DNA of 64,000 nt, taken from the NCBI RefSeq assembly GCF_018688455.1, contig NZ_CP061319.1:806001-870000 (forward strand). Direction: 5' to 3'. A model generated the notes under the pieces. The model did no database searches and was not told the origin of the DNA. It worked only from the letters and a program-made list of their open reading frames with translations. Positions 48,346 through 56,945 of the stretch are shown here, in pieces. The position numbers and the translations under genes were made by a program. Position 1 is the stretch's first letter; the number at the start of each line of letters is the position of its first letter. This DNA is from Polynucleobacter sp. AM-7D1 (lineage in GTDB: Bacteria > Pseudomonadota > Gammaproteobacteria > Burkholderiales > Burkholderiaceae).

Positions 48346-50013
48346 ATGAATCCAAAGTTTCCTTGGCTAAAAAATTATCTCGAGGGAGTTCCTCATGAGA
48401 TTGATGTGGCTGGACACGCATCGATTGTTGATTTCTTAGAGGAATCGTTTGCAAGCTACCCCGATCGAATTGCAATAGAGTCGATGGGTCATAAAATCAG
48501 TTACCGTCAGCTGGATATTCTGTCAAAAGATTTTGCTGCCTATTTGCAGACCTTAAGTCTAGAACCAGGATCGCGAATCGGCGTCATGTTTCCTAATGTC
48601 CCGCAATACTTGATTGCGATGTTGGGTACCTTACGTGCTGGATTTGTGGTGGTCAATATTAACCCGCTCTATACGGCCAGAGAGTTGGAGCATCAATTAC
48701 AAGATAGCGGTGCAGCCATTTTGGTAATGCTAGAAAACTTTGCCCATGTGTATCAAGAGATTGCCGATCAAGGGCTTGTGAAGAAGGTGATTGTGAGTAG
48801 CCTCGGTGAAACCTTAGGTCCCAAAGGCGTCATCATTAACTTGATTGCTCGGCATGTTAAGAAGCTCATTCCGCATTGGAGCTTTCCTTGCGTTAAGTTT
48901 AATCAGGCCCTTAAGATAGGCGCCGGCCATGGTTTTACTAGGCCACATCTAAGGCAAGACAGTATTGCATTTTTGCAATACACCGGTGGCACCACGGGAG
49001 TTTCTAAAGGTGCTGTTTTGTTGCACCGAAATATCCTAGCCAATATCATTCAGATCGAGTCTTGGCTTGAGCCTGCCTTGAAGGATCGACATCAGCAGCT
49101 TGTTTTTTTATGCGCACTACCAATGACTCATATTTTTGCTTTGACTGCCTGTGGCCTGCTTGGCATGCGCAAGGGTGCCAAATTATTGTTAGTGGCAAAC
49201 CCTCGTGACATCACTGGCTTTATTAAGCTGCTGATGAAGCACCCAGACATTAATATTTTTCCAGGTGTTAATACATTATTTCATGCGCTGATCCATCGCC
49301 CTGAATTTAGTAAAGTGAAGTTGCCCAATCTCTTAGTCACTATTGGCGGCGGTATGGCAGTTCTAAGAAAAACTGCCGAACTCTGGCAAAAAATGATGGG
49401 GGTACCGATTGCTCAGGGTTATGGCCTTTCGGAAACTTCACCAGTGGTGTGCGTCAACACACCTTTTGTGAAAGAATTTACTGGCTCGATTGGTATGCCA
49501 GTACCAAGCACAGATGTATTGATATTGGATGACGACGGAAAAGAAGTTCCTTTTGGCACGCCTGGAGAGATCTGTATTAAAGGTCCGCAAGTGATGGCGG
49601 GTTACTGGAATAGGCCCGAAGAGACGGTGCAATTTATTACCCCAGAGGGTTTTTTCAAGTCTGGCGATATTGGCATCATGAGCCCAGAGGGTTATGTGCA
49701 AATTGTAGATCGCAAGAAAGATATGATCGTTGTTGCCGGCTTTAAAGTATTTCCGAATGAAGTCGAAGAGGTGATTTCATTAATGCCGGGCGTAAGAGAA
49801 TGTGCGGTCATTGGAGTTCCACACCGCAAGCTTGGTGAGATTGTGAAGGCCTATATTGTTAAAGATAAACCTGATCTCACTGAGGCTCAAGTCATTCAGT
49901 ATTGCAAAGAGCAAATGACGAGTTATAAACGCCCTAGAAAAATTGCGTTTATTGATGAAATGCCAAAGTCGAATGTAGGCAAGATTCTTCGTCGTCACTT
50001 GCGAGACTTATAA
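48346..50013 (+). CDS. fadD: Long-chain acyl-CoA synthetase
   Basis: AMP-forming acyl-CoA ligase (555 aa) that activates fatty acids for uptake and beta-oxidation. The AMP-binding P-loop is YTGGTTGVSKGA (about residues 212-223), YGLSETSPVV is the second core motif, and DRKKDMIVVAGFKVFPNEVE with the terminal Lys of SNVGKILRRHL complete the C-terminal lid. Length and motifs fit FadD. It starts 28 bp after the nucleosidase gene and converges on an outer-membrane protein gene 2 bp away. Confidence 0.9.
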   Translation: MNPKFPWLKNYLEGVPHEIDVAGHASIVDFLEESFASYPDRIAIESMGHKISYRQLDILSKDFAAYLQTLSLEPGSRIGVMFPNVPQYLIAMLGTLRAGFVVVNINPLYTARELEHQLQDSGAAILVMLENFAHVYQEIADQGLVKKVIVSSLGETLGPKGVIINLIARHVKKLIPHWSFPCVKFNQALKIGAGHGFTRPHLRQDSIAFLQYTGGTTGVSKGAVLLHRNILANIIQIESWLEPALKDRHQQLVFLCALPMTHIFALTACGLLGMRKGAKLLLVANPRDITGFIKLLMKHPDINIFPGVNTLFHALIHRPEFSKVKLPNLLVTIGGGMAVLRKTAELWQKMMGVPIAQGYGLSETSPVVCVNTPFVKEFTGSIGMPVPSTDVLILDDDGKEVPFGTPGEICIKGPQVMAGYWNRPEETVQFITPEGFFKSGDIGIMSPEGYVQIVDRKKDMIVVAGFKVFPNEVEEVISLMPGVRECAVIGVPHRKLGEIVKAYIVKDKPDLTEAQVIQYCKEQMTSYKRPRKIAFIDEMPKSNVGKILRRHLRDL

Positions 50014-50015
50014 AG

Positions 50016-50927
50016 TTACAAACCGCCACCAAAGCGGTATTGCCAAGAAATACCATATAGGTCGTAGCTATTATTTGTCCTGGAGTACGCGCCAGTACTC
50101 GCTGATAGTCGGATAGAGTTATGTCTATTGACTGGATAGGACATCGTAGTGCCAAAGCGCCAGTTTTCTTGGTTCCCGTTAATCGGATTTCCGTTTAGAT
50201 AGGATTGCCCACCAGTGAAGTAGGTTGCATCTACAGAGATCCAGGCCGTATTCTGAAAGTAATAGATCGCGTGAGTCTGAGTTGAGTAGACTGGGTTTTG
50301 GGATAGCGAGTTCCCGCCCATAAAGTCGGTATTGCTGGTGTAAAAAATTCCGGCACCAGCTAACTCTAATCTCCATGGGCCAAGTGCCTTCGATACGCCA
50401 AGACCTGGCTGGATAAACCAGCGATTGGCACCTACATTAATCAGTTGATTGTCGTTGTACTTACCCCATGGTACAGATGCCGCAAGACTCACGCCTACAA
50501 TAAGATCTTGCTGATAGCCTTTAAATTGATCAAGATTTAATGCCGGGGCGCCATAGAGATTAATCGCAGCCTTAATCAGCGGGTCAGATAGACCTTCCGT
50601 GCTGGCATTCACTGTTCGACCGCCAATACTGCTTGATCCACTCAGTTGACCATAAGGAAAAACAAGGGTGATTTTTCCGGATTGACCGCCGGCATCAAAA
50701 ATATGGGTGAGACCCATGACCTCACTAGTGAGCGTGTAATTTCCTGCTTTTGCTTGAGCAACTCCAGCGCTGATGAAGTTAATGCCTACTGGTGCATTGG
50801 AATAAGTGCGTGCCTCGATTTCTTGCGCCTGAGGTAAGCCAGGCAATAGCGAAATGAATGCTGCTACAAGGCCAGACAATATCCAGCCACTTCTACCTTG
50901 AAGAGGGAAGGCTGAATTGAGCATCAA
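50016..50927 (-). CDS. Putative outer-membrane beta-barrel protein (phenol_MetA_deg/SphA-like)
   Basis: A 303-residue exported protein. The signal peptide (hydrophobic stretch WILSGLVAAFISLLPGLPQA, cleavage near 36) leads to a mature protein of alternating strands rich in Gly, Asn and aromatic residues, ending SWQYRFGGG, typical of outer-membrane barrels of the phenol-degradation MetA/SphA group. Those proteins are thought to import hydrophobic compounds. No specific substrate is readable. It follows a four-helix membrane protein gene on the same strand. Confidence 0.68.
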   Translation of the reverse strand: MMLNSAFPLQGRSGWILSGLVAAFISLLPGLPQAQEIEARTYSNAPVGINFISAGVAQAKAGNYTLTSEVMGLTHIFDAGGQSGKITLVFPYGQLSGSSSIGGRTVNASTEGLSDPLIKAAINLYGAPALNLDQFKGYQQDLIVGVSLAASVPWGKYNDNQLINVGANRWFIQPGLGVSKALGPWRLELAGAGIFYTSNTDFMGGNSLSQNPVYSTQTHAIYYFQNTAWISVDATYFTGGQSYLNGNPINGNQENWRFGTTMSYPVNRHNSIRLSASTGAYSRTNNSYDLYGISWQYRFGGGL

Positions 50928-50945
50928 GAATTTCAGACCGAAGTC

Positions 50946-51485
50946 TTATTTACTTGTTTTTTGTTTATTGCCAAATAAGATTTCTAAGGTGGCAGGACTT
51001 CCAAGCATTAAGCTCATGCCAGTCAATAGAAGATACGGCCAGACAATTAACCAATACACAATTGACATCGCTACTACCCGCAATGGATTTGATTGGCCAA
51101 ATTCAGCCATGGAAGCAAGGAATGCTTTTCCATGAATCAATCCGTGAACGCCAGCCTCTAAATAATTTAATCCCAAAACAACCAGTAGATAAATCACGGA
51201 CTCTAAAAAAAGTGAGCCAACGATGCCATCCGTTTTGTTCACTTTGATTGGAAAGGCAACCTGAGCTAGCAACATGAACTTAGCACATATGGCTGCTTTG
51301 AATAGGGCAAAGCCAAAGATGGATAGAGGAATAGGGCTTTCATCTAGCGAGGCAGCCCCTAAAAAAGCAATCGCACAAAACCAAGTACCGAAGTAAACGG
51401 TCAACTGAAATGCCTTTACAAATTCTTCCTTTGCTTTTTGTTTAAAGGTATGCGTGGGAGCTGAATTTGGTGATGTTCCGTTCAT
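50946..51485 (-). CDS. Four-helix membrane protein of unknown function
   Basis: A 179-residue inner-membrane protein with four hydrophobic segments (VYFGTWFCAIAFLGAASL, FALFKAAICAKFMLLAQVAF, LESVIYLLVVLGLNYLEAGV and SIVYWLIVWPYLLLTGMSLM). The frame is open for another 61 codons into trhP, but ATG 51485 (MNGTSPNSAPTHTFKQKAKE) avoids that overlap and gives a normal soluble N-terminus. No family recognised. It lies between trhP (23 bp upstream) and the outer-membrane protein gene. Confidence 0.7.
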   Translation of the reverse strand: MNGTSPNSAPTHTFKQKAKEEFVKAFQLTVYFGTWFCAIAFLGAASLDESPIPLSIFGFALFKAAICAKFMLLAQVAFPIKVNKTDGIVGSLFLESVIYLLVVLGLNYLEAGVHGLIHGKAFLASMAEFGQSNPLRVVAMSIVYWLIVWPYLLLTGMSLMLGSPATLEILFGNKQKTSK

Positions 51486-51507
51486 GAAAACTTTCTTAGA
51501 AATTGGA

Positions 51508-52809
51508 TTAGCAGTTACTGCAAGAGCCGCCAGCCTCAACAGGGGCGGGTTCTTGGGTATAGCGAGCAATAAATGCGTGTTTACTCTTGAGTGGTAATTG
51601 AATCCAAACAAAGTGACCTGAGCCAGGCGCAACATCAATAGGTTCACCTTTGAGATTCCACATGGCATCTAGCACCATGTCTTGGTTGCCCTCGGGCTCA
51701 ATGATTTCTAATTTATCGCCGATTGAAAAGCGATTTTTTACATCCACCTTGACGCGACCAGAGGATTCATCAATTTCTAAAGTTTCGCCAACATAGAGGC
51801 TTCTGCCGGAGAGGGAGTGACCGCGCATATAGAGTTGATATTCTTTGTCGTGGTGACGCTCATAAAAACCATCTGTATAGCCACGATTTGCAAGACCCTC
51901 TAGATTACCAATCAGAGACATATTCATGGGGCGACCAGCTACGGCATCATCAATCGCAGTACGGTAAGCCTGGCAAGTACGAGAAACATAATAAGGTGAC
52001 TTGGTGCGACCCTCAATCTTGAAGGAGTCCACACCCATTTTGGTTAGTCGTTCAATGTGCTCAATCGCACGTAAATCTTTTGAGTTCATGATGTAGGTGC
52101 CATGCTCATCTTCTTCCATGGGCATCAAATCATCTGGACGACGCGCCTCTTGAAGTAGGACTACATCTCCGCTGGTATTTTGTTGGCCTGGCTTGACTTT
52201 GTAATCCCAGCGACAGGCATTGGTACAAGCACCTTGGTTAGAGTCGCGATGTGACATATAGCCAGATAGCAAGCAGCGACCTGAGTAGGCAATGCATAAA
52301 GCGCCATGAACAAATACTTCCAATTCCATTTCTGGACAGTCTTGACGCACTTCTTCGATTTCATCAAAAGAAAGTTCACGCGACAGAATGACGCGACTAA
52401 TACCAACAGAGCGCCAGAACTTCGCAGAGGCTCCATTTACAGTGTTAGCTTGAACTGATAAATGAATCGGCATATCTGGCCAAGCTTCTCTAGCCATCAT
52501 GATCAGACCGGGATCCGACATGATCATGGCATCAGGTTTCAATGCAACTACAGGATCCATGTCTTTAATGTAGGTGCGCGTCTTGCCGCCATGAGGAAGT
52601 AGGTTAGAGACTAGATAAAACTTTTTACCTAAAGCATGCGCGGTATCAATACCTTCTTTGAGTGTCTCCATTTTTCCGAAGTCGTTATTACGTACTCGGA
52701 GTGAATAACGTGGCTGTCCGGCATAAATGGCGTCAGCACCAAAGTCAAAGGCGGTACGCAGCATGGAAAGGCTGCCGGCAGGAGCTAGAAGTTCAGGGAT
52801 CTTAGTCAT
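51508..52809 (-). CDS. trhP: U32-family tRNA hydroxylation protein (YegQ/TrhP-like)
   Basis: A 433-residue U32 peptidase-family protein. ELLAPAGSLSMLRTAFDFGADAIYAG is the family opening and decides ATG 52809. The conserved Cys-rich region includes ELEVFVHGALCIAYSGRCLL and NQGACTNACRWDY. E. coli YegQ (TrhP) hydroxylates U34 of tRNAs with Fe-S chemistry; RlhA is much longer (about 650 aa), so TrhP is the better match. The C-terminal SCSNC may bind metal. Divergent from a small Cys protein gene 46 bp away. Confidence 0.88.
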   Translation of the reverse strand: MTKIPELLAPAGSLSMLRTAFDFGADAIYAGQPRYSLRVRNNDFGKMETLKEGIDTAHALGKKFYLVSNLLPHGGKTRTYIKDMDPVVALKPDAMIMSDPGLIMMAREAWPDMPIHLSVQANTVNGASAKFWRSVGISRVILSRELSFDEIEEVRQDCPEMELEVFVHGALCIAYSGRCLLSGYMSHRDSNQGACTNACRWDYKVKPGQQNTSGDVVLLQEARRPDDLMPMEEDEHGTYIMNSKDLRAIEHIERLTKMGVDSFKIEGRTKSPYYVSRTCQAYRTAIDDAVAGRPMNMSLIGNLEGLANRGYTDGFYERHHDKEYQLYMRGHSLSGRSLYVGETLEIDESSGRVKVDVKNRFSIGDKLEIIEPEGNQDMVLDAMWNLKGEPIDVAPGSGHFVWIQLPLKSKHAFIARYTQEPAPVEAGGSCSNC

Positions 52810-52855
52810 GGGGGCTATTTTAGTGAATACAGGCATTCTTGGTGGATTTGCTGCA

Positions 52856-53029
52856 ATGGCAAGCCCAGCAAGCTGCCAGACATGTGTTTATTCCGATTTC
52901 CAAGTAAATAACCCACCATCAAGAGTATCCTACGGGGTCTGTGGCCAGCGCAAAAATGAATGGGAAGCCTTCCCCTTGAGCTATCCACCCGAAATGAAGG
53001 CGCTCATTAAAGAATCAGAAAGAACGTAA
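52856..53029 (+). CDS. Small cysteine-containing protein
   Basis: A 57-residue protein with CQTCVYSD near the N-terminus and a third Cys in VSYGVCGQRKNEWE, a possible metal or redox site. ATG 52856 is the simplest start; an earlier in-frame ATG (52811) would add a hydrophobic stretch. Its stop codon shares one base with the next start (TAATG), so the two are translationally coupled. No family recognised. Confidence 0.55.
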   Translation: MASPASCQTCVYSDFQVNNPPSRVSYGVCGQRKNEWEAFPLSYPPEMKALIKESERT

Positions 53030-53613
53030 TGACAAAACTCACATCCAAGCCAATCCTAAAAAAAGCGAGTGGCATTTTGGCGCAAGAGTTTGCTATACCT
53101 AAGGACATCGCCTGGGCCTGGGTTACCTTATTGCTATCGCAAGAAGAGCAAAAGCGCGATAGTGAAGAAAAACGCTATGCCCGTATTGCAGAATTCGAAG
53201 CCTGGATTACGGAACTCAATTTACCAACTGACCCAAAAAATCCTGCAAGTGCTGCAGTAAGTCCAGAGTCAGTAAAAAATTCAGCCAGAAATGTGTTTGA
53301 GTGGCCGCATGAATACATCTTTGAAGAGCCTTTAGCAGCCAAGCATCCAGACTCTAAAGTCACATACAGCGATACGATTACCAAACCCATCTTAGATGCC
53401 ATTAAAGATGCTGGAGGTTCTGATGATCGTCCGGCACTCATTGCCATATTGGAGGGTTACGCAAAAGAAGGAAAAGAACCATTTGCCAGTGTGACAGCAG
53501 AAGGAATTGAATGGAAGGGCAGCAATTGGTCTGAGGGCGACAAGCTGAATCTGCTCACCATCAAAACCCTTAATAACCGCCTCGCTAATCTAAAAAAGAA
53601 GGGGTTGATCTAG
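53029..53613 (+). CDS. Hypothetical protein coupled to the Cys protein
   Basis: A 194-residue acidic/basic mixed soluble protein with no signal or membrane segment. The N-terminal 60 residues are helical and charged (LLSQEEQKRDSEEKRYARIA). A Pro/Ala-rich middle follows, and the C-terminal part (DGWS-like WKGSNWSEGDKLNLLTIKTL) is helical. I do not recognise the family. Only its coupling to the small Cys protein and a strong terminator after it are informative. Confidence 0.7.
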   Translation: MTKLTSKPILKKASGILAQEFAIPKDIAWAWVTLLLSQEEQKRDSEEKRYARIAEFEAWITELNLPTDPKNPASAAVSPESVKNSARNVFEWPHEYIFEEPLAAKHPDSKVTYSDTITKPILDAIKDAGGSDDRPALIAILEGYAKEGKEPFASVTAEGIEWKGSNWSEGDKLNLLTIKTLNNRLANLKKKGLI

Positions 53614-53635
53614 GCTCAACCATTTCACTCAAGTC

Positions 53636-53673
53636 GCAAAAGAAAAAACCACCTAAAAGGTGGTTTTTTTGTA
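53636..53673. terminator. Terminator, copy 1 of a 38-bp direct repeat
   Basis: Stem AACCACCT/AGGTGGTT with loop AA, T-rich after. It ends the transcription unit of the 194-residue protein. The 38-bp sequence recurs with one mismatch at 55903-55940. Confidence 0.85.
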
Positions 53674-54025
53674 CTGGGCAAGGCCTATATCTGGTGCATT
53701 TCAGTCCAGAAGAATTAGCAAGAATCAGCCATAAATAAGTGTTAAATTTTTACCTTTAATACGCATCTATCTGAGGTTGCTATGAAAAAATGTCCGAGCA
53801 TTAACTAACTAGTGTAGTTGTTGCGAGTCCAATAGTTGATATGACTCCGTAGTGATTCACCAGAGATATCTGCAAAATCCACTACTTAAATACATATGTA
53901 TCAGATGGCATTCTAATCTCTCCTTTGTGGCTGGTTCATCGCCCGAAGTTATCCATTTAGCTGCAGTGTTCTTGCAATAATAGTGTTAGTTTTTTTGAAG
54001 TGATTATTTTTTCCTAGGATAAGAA
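53674..54025. other. Intergenic region upstream of the amidohydrolase
   Basis: A 352-bp stretch without a gene. It holds a 12-bp palindrome ATACATATGTAT (53890-53901), several tiny open frames without support, and AGGA ahead of the amidohydrolase start. I could not fix a promoter. The sequence is more AT-rich than flanking core genes. Confidence 0.5.
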
Positions 54026-55819
54026 ATGAAATCTAAAAATTATTTATTAAGTAGTCTCATTATTGGGCTCTTTAGCGCGCAATCGCAAGCGACACAATTG
54101 CTTGAGCCACCTCCCATGGGGATACCTAAAGAAATCACAGTTTTTGTTGCAAAAAAGATCGTGACTATGGACCCATCTTGGCCTACTGCAACTGCAGTAG
54201 CAGTGTCCGATGGCAAAATTCTGTCGGTTGGCTCTCTAGATGATTTAAAGCCCTGGACAGATAAGTATCCAACCGCAATCAATCGCCAATTTGCTGACAA
54301 GGTTTTATATCCAGGATTTGTTGAGGCTCATGGCCATCCGCTATTAGGTGGCTTAACCCAAACAAGTTTGCCTTTAACCTATCAACCCCTGCCAAATCCT
54401 TGGGGACCAGCATTCCCTGGAGTTCGAAATTTAAAAGCAGCTGTTGAGCAGTTGAAGAAGTACTCTGCGCAAATGAAAGGCCCATCAGAACTATTGCTTG
54501 CTTTTGGTTATGACATTGCTGCAATGGGGCAGGCGCCTGACCGCCAGATATTGGATGAGGTTTCAACGACTCGCCCAATTATTGTTTGGGATAATTCAGA
54601 GCACAATATGTTTCTCAATTCTGCTGCAATTGCTAAATATAAAATTACTCGCGCTGCCGTAAAAAATATTATTGGCGTGGGTCTTGATAAGAGTGGCAAT
54701 CCTAACGGAGAGTTCTTGGGCAAGGATGCATCTGAATATATCTTAAGTGTTGCTGGTAAAGAAATGATTTCACCAGCAAAGATCCCCAAAGCAATGCTGT
54801 ACTCAAATGATTTAGCGCAGCAAAATGGTATTACCAGTACAAGTGATATGGCCTTTGGTGTGGTCAATATTGATTTGGAGACTGAGGCTATGAAAGCGAT
54901 CACCTCATCCAAAGCCACCTCACTGCGTATTGTGCCTGTTGCGATGGCGCAGAACTTTGTTGAAAAGTACGGTAATCAAAGTATTGAGAAGGTAAAAGAG
55001 CTTCAAAAATTAAACACTGATAGATTAATGTTTCATGGTGTGAAGTTTATGAGTGATGATGCATATCTTGCGAACACCATGAAAGTGGAGGGCCCCGGCT
55101 ATGTCGATGGTCATCAAGGTGTCAGTTTTTATACCTCGCCCCAGGGTTTATACAATGATATGAAACCTTGGTGGGATGCTAATATGCAACTTCACGTGCA
55201 TAGCAACGGTACAGGTGGTAATCAAAACACCTTAAATGCATTGCAACTACTTCAAAATAGTAAGCCACGCTTTGATCACCGCTTTACTTTGCAACATTTT
55301 GGATTGCCTACAACAGCGATGGTCATGAAGATGAAAACATTAGGCGCTGTTGCAAGTGTGAATCCGGCCTATTTCTATACTCGTGCTGCTATTCAAGGTA
55401 AAGACGTTGGTGTTGATCGCATTTCTTCTGCAACGCGTGTAGGTTATTTAAACAAAGAGGGCATCGTAGTTTCTCTGCACTCAGATAATCCAGTGGCGCC
55501 GCCTTTGCCTTTGACCATGGTTTGGGCTGTAGTAAATCGTTTGAATATAGAAACTGGCAATAAAAAATGGGCCCCTGCAGAGGCTGTTTCAGTTGCAGAT
55601 GCCATGAAAATGATTACGATCAATGCGGCTTACACGGTGGGCGTTGAAGATAAAGTAGGAACAATTGAGCCAGGTAAGTATGCTGACTTTGCGGTATTAG
55701 GTGATGATCCGCAAACTGTGCCTTCAATCAAGATCAAAGACATTCCAGTAGTTGCTACAGTTTTGGGTGGAAGAGTTATTCCTGTATCTGAAACTAAGCA
55801 ACCCAGACCACTACAGTAA
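54026..55819 (+). CDS. Exported amidohydrolase (Amidohydro_3/YtcJ-like)
   Basis: A 597-residue metal-dependent hydrolase with a Sec signal peptide (MKSKNYLLSSLIIGLFSAQS, cleavage near residue 22). VFVAKKIVTMDPSWPTATAV begins the composite beta-sandwich, VEAHGHPLLGG holds the first metal ligands, and LHVHSNGTGGNQ and HSDNPVAPPLPL supply later ones. The C-terminal GTIEPGKYADFAVL is the family hallmark. An N-formimino/D-amino-acid-type or formamide-like substrate is typical of YtcJ relatives, but none is certain. It is the only gene between two copies of a direct repeat, next to tRNA-Asn, and may be acquired. Confidence 0.82.
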   Translation: MKSKNYLLSSLIIGLFSAQSQATQLLEPPPMGIPKEITVFVAKKIVTMDPSWPTATAVAVSDGKILSVGSLDDLKPWTDKYPTAINRQFADKVLYPGFVEAHGHPLLGGLTQTSLPLTYQPLPNPWGPAFPGVRNLKAAVEQLKKYSAQMKGPSELLLAFGYDIAAMGQAPDRQILDEVSTTRPIIVWDNSEHNMFLNSAAIAKYKITRAAVKNIIGVGLDKSGNPNGEFLGKDASEYILSVAGKEMISPAKIPKAMLYSNDLAQQNGITSTSDMAFGVVNIDLETEAMKAITSSKATSLRIVPVAMAQNFVEKYGNQSIEKVKELQKLNTDRLMFHGVKFMSDDAYLANTMKVEGPGYVDGHQGVSFYTSPQGLYNDMKPWWDANMQLHVHSNGTGGNQNTLNALQLLQNSKPRFDHRFTLQHFGLPTTAMVMKMKTLGAVASVNPAYFYTRAAIQGKDVGVDRISSATRVGYLNKEGIVVSLHSDNPVAPPLPLTMVWAVVNRLNIETGNKKWAPAEAVSVADAMKMITINAAYTVGVEDKVGTIEPGKYADFAVLGDDPQTVPSIKIKDIPVVATVLGGRVIPVSETKQPRPLQ

Positions 55820-55849
55820 AGAAGCTGCCTTAGTTGGTTGCTTCACTAA

Positions 55850-55876
55850 AAAGCCAACCTTCGGGTTGGTTTTTCT
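55850..55876 (+). terminator. Terminator after the amidohydrolase
   Basis: CCAACC-TTCG-GGTTGG stem with the stable TTCG (UUCG) loop, followed by TTTTTC. Confidence 0.8.
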
Positions 55877-55902
55877 TAAGCAATTGATTTGGTCGATTTT
55901 GA

Positions 55903-55940
55903 GCAAAAGAAAAAACCACCTAAAAGGTGGTTTTCTTGTA
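55903..55940. terminator. Terminator of tRNA-Asn, copy 2 of the 38-bp direct repeat
   Basis: The same AACCACCT/AGGTGGTT stem as at 53636-53673, 37 of 38 bases identical. On the minus strand it is followed by TTTTTTCTTTT and so terminates tRNA-Asn. Confidence 0.8.
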
Positions 55941-55942
55941 TC

Positions 55943-56018
55943 TGGCTCCTCGACCTGGGCTCGAACCAGGGACCTACGGATTAACAGTCCGGCGCTCTAC
56001 CAACTGAGCTATCGAGGA
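55943..56018 (-). tRNA. tRNA-Asn (GTT)
   Basis: A 76-nt cloverleaf with encoded CCA. Acceptor TCCTCGA/TCGAGGA, anticodon arm CGGAC-TGTTAAT-CCG region giving anticodon GTT, T loop TTCGAGC. Confidence 0.97.
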
Positions 56019-56039
56019 ATAAGCCGATATTATAGCAAG

Positions 56040-56924
56040 ATGAAATCACTCACCCCAACTTCTATACAGATACCCAAAGTATTGACCATTGCCGGGTCCG
56101 ATAGCGGCGGTGGCGCGGGCATCCAGGCGGATCTCAAAGTCATTACAGCCCTTGGCGGATATGGGATGACAGTCATCACCGCTATCACTGCCCAGAACAC
56201 TTTGGAGGTGAGCCGCATTCAGGATATGGACCTTGATGTGGTGGAGGCTCAGATCGATGCGGTATTCATGGATATCGGGGTGGACATCGTCAAAATTGGC
56301 ATGTTGGCTAGCCCAGAAATTGTTCATACTGTGGCATCAGCCCTCAAGCGCCATGGAGCTAAAAGAATTGTCTTGGATCCAGTATTAAGAGCCACATCCG
56401 GCGCTAGTCTGGGTGGTGACGATACTGCCCAAGCCATGATTATGGATTTATTCCCAATGGCAACATTAATTACGCCTAATCTCGAGGAAGCCGGCCTACT
56501 TTTAGGGCGAGAGCTTACTGGTGCGGCAGATTTTCAATTGGCGGCTGAAGAGTTGCTTGAGATGGGTCCACAAGCAGTTTTGATTAAGGGTGGTCACCTC
56601 GATAAATCCCATACTCAATTGACTGATTTTCTGATGTGGCGAACGATTGAAGATGGTCTTGAAGTGGTTCAGTCAAAAGAGTTCAAACACTATCGCGTTA
56701 ATACGGCTAATACCCATGGCACCGGCTGCTCATTAGCCTCTGCTATTGCAACTTATTTAGCAGATGGTCATGACTTGCCACATTCTGTAGCAAAGGCAAT
56801 TTCTTACGTTGAAGCAGGGCTCGAGGCAGGGCGTTTCTTAAGTATTGGTGAGGGGCCTGGCCCTCTGTGGCACATGCACGATTTCTATAAAACTGCATTG
56901 CCGGATGAAGAGGGTAAGTATTAA
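56040..56924 (+). CDS. thiD: Hydroxymethylpyrimidine (phosphate) kinase
   Basis: Phosphorylates HMP and HMP-phosphate in thiamine synthesis (294 aa). Ribokinase-fold motifs: VLTIAGSDSGGGAGIQADLK at the N-terminus, VLDPVLRATSGASL mid-protein, and the C-terminal anion hole NTHGTGCSLASAIATYLADG. The frame runs upstream through the tRNA region, but ATG 56040, 21 bp from tRNA-Asn, gives the right N-terminus. It converges on thiE and the thi operon, with only 21 bp between stops. Confidence 0.95.
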   Translation: MKSLTPTSIQIPKVLTIAGSDSGGGAGIQADLKVITALGGYGMTVITAITAQNTLEVSRIQDMDLDVVEAQIDAVFMDIGVDIVKIGMLASPEIVHTVASALKRHGAKRIVLDPVLRATSGASLGGDDTAQAMIMDLFPMATLITPNLEEAGLLLGRELTGAADFQLAAEELLEMGPQAVLIKGGHLDKSHTQLTDFLMWRTIEDGLEVVQSKEFKHYRVNTANTHGTGCSLASAIATYLADGHDLPHSVAKAISYVEAGLEAGRFLSIGEGPGPLWHMHDFYKTALPDEEGKY

Positions 56925-56945
56925 TTTAAGCCTGGGTTTAATGCC

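Noticed and set aside
51486..51668. 61-codon N-terminal extension of the four-helix membrane protein
   Set aside because: It would overlap the end of trhP and has no membrane or signal logic; the ATG at 51485 gives a sensible protein.
55752..56039. Upstream extension of thiD through tRNA-Asn
   Set aside because: The added 96 residues would be coded across a tRNA and two terminators; the ATG at 56040 begins the normal ThiD N-terminus.
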